NCBI GenBank assembly: GCA_020061995.1
Contig: JAGUXE010000144.1
Span: 1-10,852 of the forward strand
Source: Ignavibacteriales bacterium
Lineage (GTDB): Bacteria; Bacteroidota; Ignavibacteria; Ignavibacteriales; Ignavibacteriaceae
Length of the DNA: 10,852 bases
Reading direction: 5' to 3'
In this document: in pieces, positions 5,012-10,852 of the stretch
Layout of the letters: each line of letters begins with the position of its first letter
Position numbering within the stretch: the stretch's first letter is position 1
Position numbers and translations under genes: made by a program
The notes under the pieces: model-generated
What the model saw: the letters and a program-made list of their open reading frames with translations, nothing else
Database searches by the model: none
Told to the model about the DNA's origin: nothing

Positions 5012-5837
5012 CAACTCCGAATCCTTTATCGTTCTTTTTAACCGTTGCGGCTAAAGTTGTAAAATCATGTTCAAAAAAGATTTTCCAATTCTCCTCAACT
5101 GCAATCGGTAAAATTTCTTTCTTCTCTTGAAGTGTGATTAAAGGCTGTAAATCATATCCCATAATTACCGGAAGATGAATATGTGAAGCAAAAGGAAATA
5201 AATCTCCGGAGTAAAAAAGAGTTTGTGAACTATCAAAGATTCGCAGTAATTGTTGAGCATTTGTATGACCGTTAACTACAATAATTTCAAGTTCATCATC
5301 AAAATATTTATCTTTTTTATCAAGAAGATGAAGAACTCCTTCATTAACTAGCGGGAGAAAATTATCTTCAATGTAGCTCCCTTTATCTCGTTCGGTTGAA
5401 TTTATTGCCCAGGCTAAATTATCTTTTTGAACATAATATTTAGCATTCGGAAAAGTCGGTTGAAGTTTCCCTTCGACCAATTCTGTTGCTCCACTGGCGT
5501 GATCAAAATGAAGATGGGTCAGAAATACATCTGTAATCTCTTCTTTACTAAAACCTTTTTCACGAAGCGATTTTTCGAGAGTATAAGAAGTGTTATCAAT
5601 TTTATAAATCAATTTTAATTTGTCATTCCATTTATTTCCCATCCCCGTATCGACTAATATTTTACGATTATCAGAAACAAGGAGAAGCGTGCGAAGTGAC
5701 ATTTTGATTCGATTATTTTCATCAGGGATATGCTCCTTTTCCCAAATTGGTTTCGGAATAATTCCGAACATCGCCCCACCGTCAAGAGAAAAGATTCCTG
5801 TTTCGATTACATGAATTGTGTACTTACCGATTTTCAT
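4989..5837 (-). CDS. Metallo-beta-lactamase-fold hydrolase
   Basis: This is a 282-residue, probably cytoplasmic, di-metal hydrolase. The metal ligands are visible: H-L-H-F-D-H at 108-113 (His108, His110, Asp112, His113), His191 in NGHT, Asp212 in SGD and His257 in FEHD. VDTGMG (62-67) is the usual strand-loop before the motif. The spacing matches the general MBL/AHL-lactonase-like branch. A long N-terminal lead and the absence of a signal peptide argue against a secreted antibiotic lactamase. The substrate cannot be read from the sequence. The ATG at 5837 has AAGG 7-8 bases upstream and a promoter-like pair before it. It heads the operon with the Rieske ferredoxin and QueG, and its 3' end overlaps the Rieske start by 23 bases. 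Confidence 0.92.
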   Translation of the reverse strand: MKIGKYTIHVIETGIFSLDGGAMFGIIPKPIWEKEHIPDENNRIKMSLRTLLLVSDNRKILVDTGMGNKWNDKLKLIYKIDNTSYTLEKSLREKGFSKEEITDVFLTHLHFDHASGATELVEGKLQPTFPNAKYYVQKDNLAWAINSTERDKGSYIEDNFLPLVNEGVLHLLDKKDKYFDDELEIIVVNGHTNAQQLLRIFDSSQTLFYSGDLFPFASHIHLPVIMGYDLQPLITLQEKKEILPIAVEENWKIFFEHDFTTLAATVKKNDKGFGVDEIYKSI

Positions 5838-5853
5838 ATTACCTTTTATTTTT

Positions 5854-5881
5854 ATTTTAAAATTAAAGAGAATTCAATCAA
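5854..5881 (-). promoter_or_regulatory. Probable promoter of the MBL-Rieske-queG operon
   Basis: On the minus strand TTGATT (5876-5881) and TAAAAT (5854-5859) are separated by 16 bp, leaving a leader of roughly 10 nt before the MBL start codon at 5837. It sits in the 70-bp gap after the ferredoxin terminator, where a promoter is needed. The surroundings are AT-rich, so chance matches are easy. Confidence 0.4.
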
Positions 5882-5904
5882 AGAGAAACTACATCGGTCT
5901 CAAA

Positions 5905-5936
5905 TAAAAAAGGCTTTCACAAAGAGTGAAAGCCTT
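5905..5936 (-). terminator. Strong intrinsic terminator after the ferredoxin gene
   Basis: On the minus strand an 11-bp perfect stem, AAGGCTTTCAC with GTGAAAGCCTT, closes a 5-nt loop and runs straight into TTTTTATTTG. It lies about 25 bp past the ferredoxin stop codon and separates the LemA-TPM-DUF309-ferredoxin unit from the MBL operon. Confidence 0.93.
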
Positions 5937-5960
5937 ATCAATAAAATTGATATTTAGAAA

Positions 5961-6293
5961 TTATCTTCCTAAGCTGTCGAGATATTCTTTACGAGCTAAG
6001 AGAGTATCTTTATCTTCAACATGGTTTGGATCGGGCACGCAGCAGTCAACCGGACAAACAGCAGCACATTGCGGTTCATCATGGAAACCGACACATTCAG
6101 TACATTTATCCGGAACAATGTAGAAAAAATCATTTGAAAAGAATCCGGATGCACCTGAAGGAGCAGCATCGCCGTCTCCGTAGGATTTCCCGACTAATTC
6201 CCAATTTGCTCCCCCTTCATAAATTGCAGTATTTGGACATTCAGGTTCGCAAGCACCACAATTGATACATTCTTCAGTTATCATAATTGCCAT
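5961..6293 (-). CDS. 2[4Fe-4S] ferredoxin, chlorobial/Allochromatium-like
   Basis: This is a 110-residue soluble electron carrier with two cubane clusters. Binding motif 1 is C9-x2-C12-x2-C15-x3-C19-P. Motif 2 is C64-x2-C67-x8-C76-x3-C80-P. The eight-residue stretch in the second motif and the C-terminal helix (about 92-110) are features of the Allochromatium/Chlorobi-type low-potential ferredoxins. The link between the motifs (about 25-63) is longer than in clostridial ferredoxins and is Gly/Asp/Ala/Ser-rich; two further cysteines, 84 and 85, follow motif 2. Such ferredoxins serve pyruvate and 2-oxoglutarate oxidoreductases in this lineage (family knowledge). The ATG at 6293 has GAGGAG seven bases upstream, inside the last codons of the DUF309 gene, whose stop is one base away, so translation is probably coupled. 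A strong terminator follows. Confidence 0.93.
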   Translation of the reverse strand: MAIMITEECINCGACEPECPNTAIYEGGANWELVGKSYGDGDAAPSGASGFFSNDFFYIVPDKCTECVGFHDEPQCAAVCPVDCCVPDPNHVEDKDTLLARKEYLDSLGR

Positions 6294-6294
6294 A

Positions 6295-6675
6295 TTAGTT
6301 CTCCTCTAAAGGTTTTAAAATAATTAATTTTGGTAAATGTTCGTATGTTATATGTCTTTTGTTATGATTCATAATTTTATCAACCTCAAAAATAGTTATT
6401 TTCATTTGAGAAACAAGGGAATCTAGATTAATTCCTTTGCAAGCGGGAGTAAAGACTTCTATTTTTTTTAATGCTTTCGAAAGCATATTGAAAGAGCCCT
6501 TAAAATTTCCGCATACATAATGAAAATATCCGACTGAAACATGCACTAATCCCTGAAAGAATAATTTTTCTTCCGATAGAGCTTCGACCCAAATTTCCTC
6601 AAAAATATCGTGAGCTAAAAAGAACTCTCCATCGTTAAAATAATTAACTCCAGTTTCAAAAAGATTTTGGTCCAC
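6295..6675 (-). CDS. DUF309 family protein
   Basis: This 126-residue protein matches DUF309: [17 protein letters not shown] (13-29) corresponds to the family's 'G.yf.AHE.wE..W' pattern, followed by [13 protein letters not shown] (41-53) and GNFKG (56-60). The family is all-helical and its biochemical role is not established. The acidic/His residues of the first motif are conserved across the family and may bind a metal, but that is inference. The start is GTG at 6675; no ATG is available near the domain start, and GGAAG lies roughly 15 bases upstream, so initiation looks weak. It follows the TPM gene after a 9-base gap and ends one base before the ferredoxin ATG, so it belongs to the LemA-to-ferredoxin operon. 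Confidence 0.88.
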   Translation of the reverse strand: MDQNLFETGVNYFNDGEFFLAHDIFEEIWVEALSEEKLFFQGLVHVSVGYFHYVCGNFKGSFNMLSKALKKIEVFTPACKGINLDSLVSQMKITIFEVDKIMNHNKRHITYEHLPKLIILKPLEEN

Positions 6676-6684
6676 TATTACAAA

Positions 6685-7392
6685 TTACCAACTTCCGCTT
6701 GAACCGCCGCCGCCAAATGAACCACCGCCACCGCTAAATCCTCCAAATCCGCCGCCACTACTTCTTCCGCCGCCAAAGCCGCCTACAGGAAATCCACCAA
6801 AATAAATTCCGTTTCTTCTCCCTTTTCTACCGAAGAAAGAGACGGCACTTATCAAAAAGAAAATTAACGGAATGTAATCACCGAAAGAATCGAAATTGTC
6901 ATCTTTTTTCTTTACTCCTTTATACTCACCCGCTGTAGCTTCTACAATTGACTGAAGACCGGCTGCAATTCCGGTAAAATAATTTCCCCCCTTAAATTGA
7001 GGAACTACTTCATTGCGAATTATTTGGGAAGAAAGTGCATCGGGCAAAACTCCTTCTAAACCATATCCGACTTCAATTCTTAATAATCGGTCATCTTTTG
7101 ATACTAAGAATAAAATTCCGTTATCATTTTTCTTTGAACCGATTTTATTCAGCTTTGCCGTTTCAAAAGAAAAGTCTTCTATCGGATAACCGTCAAGAGT
7201 TGGAATCATTAGAAAGACTAACTGATTGGAGGTGGAATCTTCAAATACTTTTAGATAATTATTTAGCTGATTTAATTCTGAAGGAGAAAGAGTGTTGGTA
7301 AAATCAGTAGCCCACTTGGTAAGAGTGGGCACTTTAGGTTGAGTAAATACATTTACTGCAAATAATAATATAAATAAAACTTTATAAGACAT
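6685..7392 (-). CDS. TPM-domain (YgcG-like) membrane protein with Gly-rich tail
   Basis: This 235-residue envelope protein has a signal peptide (1-18), a TPM domain at about 27-155, a transmembrane segment (173-187), basic residues GRKGRRN (188-194), and a tail of almost only Gly, Ser and Phe ending in SGSW. NDNGILFLVSKDDRLLRIEVGYGLEGVLPD (from 90 on) is the family signature. TPM domains occur in YgcG-like proteins and in plant thylakoid TLP18.3. The domain is extracytoplasmic, and phosphatase activity is claimed for some members. The Gly/Ser tail ending in W is typical of the family. Its ATG overlaps the LemA stop by one base (TAATG). LemA-TPM pairs are widely conserved, which supports a shared envelope role, though the role itself is not defined. 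Confidence 0.92.
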   Translation of the reverse strand: MSYKVLFILLFAVNVFTQPKVPTLTKWATDFTNTLSPSELNQLNNYLKVFEDSTSNQLVFLMIPTLDGYPIEDFSFETAKLNKIGSKKNDNGILFLVSKDDRLLRIEVGYGLEGVLPDALSSQIIRNEVVPQFKGGNYFTGIAAGLQSIVEATAGEYKGVKKKDDNFDSFGDYIPLIFFLISAVSFFGRKGRRNGIYFGGFPVGGFGGGRSSGGGFGGFSGGGGSFGGGGSSGSW

Positions 7393-8000
7393 TAATTAAA
7401 ATCAACTTTGGGAGGGGCTTCAGCTCCTGCAATTGCTTGAAAATATTGTTTATCTTTAAACCCGTAAAGAGATGCAAAGATTGATGTTGGAAATTTCTTA
7501 ATTGTAGTATTATAGATCTGAACCGATTCGTTAAACTTTTTTCGTTCAACTGAAATTCGGTTTTCTGTCCCTTCTAATTGCGCCTGCAACTGAAGGAAAT
7601 TCTCATTTGCTTTAAGCTCCGGATAGCGCTCAACCGTAACTAATAAACGTGACAACGCACTCCCCAATTCACCTTGAGCTTGCTGGAATTTTTGGAATGC
7701 CTGCGGATTATTCATTAATTCAGGAGTTGCCTGAATTGAACTAGCCTTTGCACGTGCTTCTGTAACGCCGGTAAGAACTTCTTTTTCAAAATTTGCATAA
7801 CCTTTTACTGTGTTAACCAAATTTGGAATAAGATCTATTCTTCTTTGGTATTGGTTTTCTACCAAACTCCAGCCTTTATTGACTTCTTCATCGAGAGTAA
7901 CAAGATTATTGTAGGCTCCAATACCCCAGGAAATCAAAACTGCCACAACAATTAGGATTAGACCAGCTACCGAACAACCTATTAGTAAGCCTTTTTTCAT
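7392..8000 (-). CDS. lemA: LemA family membrane protein
   Basis: This 202-residue protein has one N-terminal transmembrane segment (about 5-28) and a long helical extracytoplasmic domain. The LemA hallmarks are VTLDEEVNKGWSLVENQYQRRIDLIPNLV (34-62), then YANFEKEVLTGVTEARA (68-84), ELGSALSRLLVTVERYPELKANENF (from about 110) and FPTSIFA near the C-terminus. Function is unknown in most bacteria; the name comes from a Listeria surface antigen and is not mechanistic. Cys9 follows L-I-G, but the preceding stretch is too short for a lipoprotein signal. The ATG at 8000 has the strongest ribosome site in the window, AGGAGG five bases upstream. It begins a unit with TPM, DUF309 and ferredoxin. I found no convincing promoter in the 88-bp gap upstream, which contains runs of 10 and 7 A/T. 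Confidence 0.93.
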   Translation of the reverse strand: MKKGLLIGCSVAGLILIVVAVLISWGIGAYNNLVTLDEEVNKGWSLVENQYQRRIDLIPNLVNTVKGYANFEKEVLTGVTEARAKASSIQATPELMNNPQAFQKFQQAQGELGSALSRLLVTVERYPELKANENFLQLQAQLEGTENRISVERKKFNESVQIYNTTIKKFPTSIFASLYGFKDKQYFQAIAGAEAPPKVDFN

Positions 8001-8088
8001 TCAATCCTCCTATGATTACATAAACAAAACAAAATATACAATTTTTTTCTTTAAGAATCTGTGATCAGTAAGAAACAGAAAAAAAAAA

Positions 8089-9450
8089 TTAATTAGTTAA
8101 ACTTCTTATCGGTGCCGGAATTTTTCCGCCACGCAAAACTAAATTTGCTGAACTTATCAATCGAACAGGCATTATCGGTGCTCGTCCAAGTAAGCCGCCA
8201 TAATCAACATAATCGCCAACCGATTTGCCGTAAGCAGGAATAATTCTAACAGCGGTAGTTTTATCATTAATCATTCCTATTGCTGCTTCATCAGCAATGA
8301 TGCCTGCGATTGTTGTAGCGGGTGTATCCCCCGGAACGGCTATCATATCAAGCCCTACAGAGCAGACAGCAGTCATTGCCTCAAGTTTTTCTAATGAAAG
8401 ATTTCCTCTTTCAACAGCGCGAATCATACTTGCATCTTCACTGACAGGAATAAAAGCACCGCTCATTCCACCAACAGAAGAACTTGCCATTAAACCGGCT
8501 TTCTTAACACAATCGTTTAACATTGCAAGAGCGGCAGTTGTTCCGGGTGCTCCAACGTCTTCAACTCCCATTGCAATCAAAATATCACCAATGCTATCTC
8601 CTTCAGCAGGAGTAGGAGCAAGTGAAATATCGACTATTCCAAATGGGATATTGTGTCTCTCGGCAACTTTTCTTCCGAGAAGCTCCCCGGCTCGCGTAAT
8701 TTTAAATACTGTTTTTTTGATTACTTCAGCCAAAGATTGAAAATCAACTCGACCCGCACTTTTTATAGCATCAAGAACAACACCGGGACCACTTATTCCG
8801 ACGTTCAAAACAACTTCAGGTTCTGTAACTCCATGAAATGCACCGGCTACGAATGGATTATCTTCTACTGCATTACAAAAGACTACCAATTTTGCGCAAC
8901 CGACTGAATCATTATCTTTGGTGAGAAATGCTGTATGTTTTATAACTTCCGACATCATGTTTACTGCATCCATATTAATTCCGGCTTTTGTTGAGCCTAT
9001 ATTGATACTTGAGCAAACTTTTTTTGTGGTCGAAAGTGCAACGGGAATCGATTTAATTAAATTCAGATCACCATTCGTCATTCCCTTTTGAACTAATGCT
9101 GAATAACCTGCGATGTAATCTATTCCGACTTCGGATGCAGCTTTATCAAGTACTTCGGCAATTTTTACAAATTCATCTTCGCCAAAAGCATCACCTACAA
9201 TTGCAATTGGCGTAACAGAAATTCGTTTGTTGGCTATTGCGATTCCATATTTGCGTTCAACATCACGAGCATAATTAACATGGTTGGAGCCAAGCCGCAT
9301 AATTTTTTCATAAATTTTTTGAGTAGTTACGGAGATATTTCTATCGGCACAATCTCTTAAACTGATTCCCATTGTAACAGTGCGGATATCGAAATGTTCG
9401 ATTTCCGTCATTTTTATAGTTTCGAGTATTTCGTCAAAATCGTAAGGCAT
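8089..9450 (-). CDS. UPF0210 / DUF711 (PFL-like fold) protein
   Basis: This 453-residue protein is the normal length for UPF0210 (COG2848). Family segments are [14 protein letters not shown] (21-34), [22 protein letters not shown] (145-166), [19 protein letters not shown] (205-223), [14 protein letters not shown] (278-291), [10 protein letters not shown] (299-308), [21 protein letters not shown] (323-343) and [24 protein letters not shown] (372-395). Structural work on homologues shows a fold related to pyruvate formate-lyase and anaerobic ribonucleotide reductase, but there is no glycyl-radical motif here and the reaction is unknown. It follows the ACT-domain gene after 24 bases. This pairing is conserved from archaea to Gram-positives, so the two products are likely partners. 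The ATG at 9450 has only a weak Shine-Dalgarno sequence. Confidence 0.93.
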   Translation of the reverse strand: MPYDFDEILETIKMTEIEHFDIRTVTMGISLRDCADRNISVTTQKIYEKIMRLGSNHVNYARDVERKYGIAIANKRISVTPIAIVGDAFGEDEFVKIAEVLDKAASEVGIDYIAGYSALVQKGMTNGDLNLIKSIPVALSTTKKVCSSINIGSTKAGINMDAVNMMSEVIKHTAFLTKDNDSVGCAKLVVFCNAVEDNPFVAGAFHGVTEPEVVLNVGISGPGVVLDAIKSAGRVDFQSLAEVIKKTVFKITRAGELLGRKVAERHNIPFGIVDISLAPTPAEGDSIGDILIAMGVEDVGAPGTTAALAMLNDCVKKAGLMASSSVGGMSGAFIPVSEDASMIRAVERGNLSLEKLEAMTAVCSVGLDMIAVPGDTPATTIAGIIADEAAIGMINDKTTAVRIIPAYGKSVGDYVDYGGLLGRAPIMPVRLISSANLVLRGGKIPAPIRSLTN

Positions 9451-9474
9451 ATTATTTCTGTAGGTTTATAATTA

Positions 9475-9894
9475 TTAAATTCTGTGCATAAATCGGAAAA
9501 CATCTTCATGTTGAAGATAAATTTTTACTTTTAGTGATTCTGCAATGCGGTTCATTTCTTCTTGAATATCTTTTAAATCCTTTTCGGAATTAGAGATATC
9601 AATCATCATTATCATTGTAAAAAACTCTTGCATAATTTTTTGAGAGATGTCAAGAATATCGCAATTGCAGTCACTAAGTGTTTTTGTAATCGAGCTTACA
9701 ATTCCTGTAGCATTTAATCCGAAAGAAGTTAGAATAACTCTTCCGCTTGTGTTGTTTTTACTAAATTGAATTGTACCTGATTTGGCAAGTTCATTTTCTA
9801 TATAATTCTGAACAGATTCGGGGGTTGCTTTGTCGCCAAGTTCTTTAACTGCCTGAATAGCAAGTTCGCGGATTTGATCTTCGGAAAGATTCAC
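9475..9894 (-). CDS. ACT-domain regulatory protein, UPF0237 type with N-terminal extension
   Basis: Residues 51-139 are a full ACT domain of the UPF0237 (COG3830, GcvR-related) type: GRVILTSFGLNATGIVSSITKTLS, DILDISQKIMQEFFTMIMMIDI (79-100), and the C-terminal HEDVFRFMHRI. ACT domains usually bind amino acids or other small effectors. The residues before it (1-50) are an extra helical segment absent from the usual protein of about 90 residues, with two predicted helices (5-19, 25-38). The extension is supported by the start site: GTG at 9894 overlaps the TPR gene stop as GTGA, with AAAGGG eight bases upstream, and no alternative ATG lies before the ACT domain. The protein presumably senses a ligand for UPF0210 encoded next to it; the ligand is unknown. 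Confidence 0.9.
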   Translation of the reverse strand: MNLSEDQIRELAIQAVKELGDKATPESVQNYIENELAKSGTIQFSKNNTSGRVILTSFGLNATGIVSSITKTLSDCNCDILDISQKIMQEFFTMIMMIDISNSEKDLKDIQEEMNRIAESLKVKIYLQHEDVFRFMHRI

Positions 9895-10724
9895 GGTTTT
9901 GACCCTTTATACTGATTTTGAAGATAATAAAGTGCTTTGTTATTTATTTCAATGTTTTTTTGTTTCGCAAATTCTTCGGCGTTGTGGAGATTACCGTTAT
10001 AAAAACGAAGCCATAATAATGAAGAAATCATCGCTCCGTCAAAAATCCTGTTGTCGATAAAAGATTTCACACTTAAGTATCCCCACAAAACATTCCACCC
10101 TAAAGAGAAAATTCCATTTAGATAATTACCGGAATAAATTTGTCCGCTTCCGGGAAGAATTGCCGAAATCGTCTTTGCAAAAGTAACCGAATATTTTTCA
10201 TTATCAACCTTTTCACAAAATAATTTCAATTCATGTTGGTTGTTTATTTTACCAAATTCTTTAGACGCAGCACTCCAATCATCATTAAAAATATAAACCC
10301 ATCCCCTCCAATAATTTATTTCTTCTATATTCTTTTCATCACTCTTTTCATTTTCCAACTCTTCCAAAATTCTAAGTGATGAAGGAATAGCAAGACGAAG
10401 AATGTTTGTCTTAACTTTTTTAATTTTTAATAGATGGACATATTCCAAATCAAATGAGTTTATTTCGGCTTGAGTATAGGCTTGAACCGCTTCAGAATAG
10501 TGCCCGGTCTCCTTATATGCATCCCCCATTATTTCAAAAGCTGCTGCATGGTAGAGTTTTTCTACATCAAAATAAATTACCCGTTTAGCTTCGGCGATTG
10601 CTTCAAAATAATTTTCTGATTGATAATTTTGAGATGCTTTTAATAACGCCTGATGGAGTTGGTTTTGTGCAGAAATAGCAACTGTAAAAATAGAAACGAA
10701 TATTAATATCCGGATTAGCGACAT
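9891..10724 (-). CDS. Exported TPR protein with C-terminal PGxGQIYxG membrane motif
   Basis: This 277-residue protein has a signal peptide (1-19, cleavage after A-I-S-A), at least two TPR-like helical pairs at about 34-92 (for example HAAAFEIMGDAYKETGHYSEAVQAY), a weaker helical stretch (93-170), and a C-terminal membrane part. SAILPGSGQIYSGNYLNGIFSLGWNVLWGYL (187-217) carries the P-G-x-G-Q-x-Y-x-G-x4-G turn seen in TM2-like and other small envelope proteins. LLWLRFYNGNLHNAEEFAKQ (236-255) could be a second membrane-associated helix. The family has no known activity. The ATG at 10724 overlaps the end of the upstream gene by 10 bases, and its own stop overlaps the ACT gene start (GTGA), so all three are translationally coupled. 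It may be a periplasm-facing scaffold; this is inference. Confidence 0.8.
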   Translation of the reverse strand: MSLIRILIFVSIFTVAISAQNQLHQALLKASQNYQSENYFEAIAEAKRVIYFDVEKLYHAAAFEIMGDAYKETGHYSEAVQAYTQAEINSFDLEYVHLLKIKKVKTNILRLAIPSSLRILEELENEKSDEKNIEEINYWRGWVYIFNDDWSAASKEFGKINNQHELKLFCEKVDNEKYSVTFAKTISAILPGSGQIYSGNYLNGIFSLGWNVLWGYLSVKSFIDNRIFDGAMISSLLWLRFYNGNLHNAEEFAKQKNIEINNKALYYLQNQYKGSKP

Positions 10725-10852
10725 TTTAAAAATTCCGGTTCATTTATAAAATAGTTTTTCTGTTCAATAAAAGAATTAAAATTTTGCTCCCATTCATACT
10801 TAGTCTTTAAATTATATTGATGTGCCGAGACAACCGAGCCATAAACATTACC
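10715..10852 (-). CDS. 3' end of an unidentified envelope gene (partial)
   Basis: The last 45 codons of a minus-strand gene enter the window from the right and end at TAA (10715-10717). The frame is continuous with the edge. The first residues are GNVYGSVVSAHQYN, followed by a polar tail with aromatics (KYEWEQNFNSFIEQKNYF). A G-N-[IV]-Y-G-x3-A-x2-Y-N signature is, from memory, the end of PGxGQIYxG-type membrane proteins in Bacteroidota/Ignavibacteria. The adjacent TPR protein has a comparable GNLHNAEEFAKQKN near its own C-terminus, so the two may share a C-terminal domain. The 10-base overlap with the TPR start implies the same operon. No start is visible and the function is unknown. Confidence 0.65.
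   Translation of the reverse strand, partial: GNVYGSVVSAHQYNLKTKYEWEQNFNSFIEQKNYFINEPEFLKCR

Noticed and set aside
7974..7982. Possible lipobox (L-I-G-C) at LemA residues 6-9
   Set aside because: Only eight residues precede the cysteine, too few for a lipoprotein signal peptide. The hydrophobic stretch continues after it as a normal membrane anchor.
8001..8088. Promoter and terminator between UPF0210 and lemA
   Set aside because: There are A/T runs and TATATT/TATGTA words but no box pair with acceptable spacing, and no stable hairpin before the T-run. The gap may hold a promoter that I cannot define.
8297..8740. 147-codon plus-strand frame
   Set aside because: It is antisense to the conserved core of the UPF0210 gene, an expected shadow of its codon pattern.
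1..10852. tRNA, rRNA, riboswitch, phage or toxin-antitoxin genes
   Set aside because: I found no cloverleaf, no rRNA-like conserved stretch, no recognisable cobalamin or preQ1 riboswitch before the queG operon, and no integrase, transposase or toxin-like frame.

Overview
This window looks like AT-rich chromosomal DNA from the Bacteroidota/Chlorobiota superphylum, most likely class Ignavibacteria. That assignment is inferred from gene content: a chlorobial-style 2[4Fe-4S] ferredoxin, a short HEAT-less QueG, a Cys-lipoprotein with an FN3-like 'CTELWL' segment, and envelope proteins with a PGxGQIYxGxxxxG membrane motif. No rRNA or tRNA is present to confirm it. Every credible gene lies on the minus strand, so the region is transcribed from high to low coordinates.

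Layout in the direction of transcription. (1) 10852-8089: the 3' end of an unidentified gene, an exported TPR/membrane protein, an ACT-domain protein (UPF0237 type with an N-terminal extension) and its usual partner UPF0210/DUF711. The first three overlap by a few bases, so they form a translationally coupled operon that starts outside the window. (2) 8000-5961: LemA, a TPM-domain (YgcG-like) membrane protein, DUF309 and a 2[4Fe-4S] ferredoxin. These are tightly packed and end at a textbook intrinsic terminator (5905-5936). (3) 5837-3722: a metallo-beta-lactamase-fold hydrolase, a Rieske ferredoxin and epoxyqueuosine reductase QueG, with a 23-nt overlap and a 3-nt gap between them and a sigma70-like promoter just before. 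(4) 3577-2627: thioredoxin reductase TrxB with its own likely promoter.

(5) 2626-289 is about 2.3 kb without a credible gene. It is packed with short palindromes and tandem repeats: five copies of a 20-bp palindrome (GTCGAGAAGTGGTTCTCGAC type), a 21-bp tandem array with a 42-bp higher-order period, a 22-bp tandem array, a cluster of six hairpins in 220 bp, a 100-bp composite inverted repeat, a composite GATGCTG/CAGCATGAC element and a duplicated AAGGTTT hairpin exactly 1 kb apart. (6) 288-1: the N-terminus of a lipoprotein that runs off the window.

Functionally, redox and Fe-S proteins dominate (TrxB, QueG, Rieske, ferredoxin), next to envelope proteins (LemA, TPM, TPR/membrane, lipoprotein). 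No phage, CRISPR array, toxin-antitoxin or defence cassette is visible. The most unusual parts are the repeat island, the MBL-Rieske-QueG operon, the extended ACT protein, and a C-terminal motif apparently shared by the two genes at the right-hand end.
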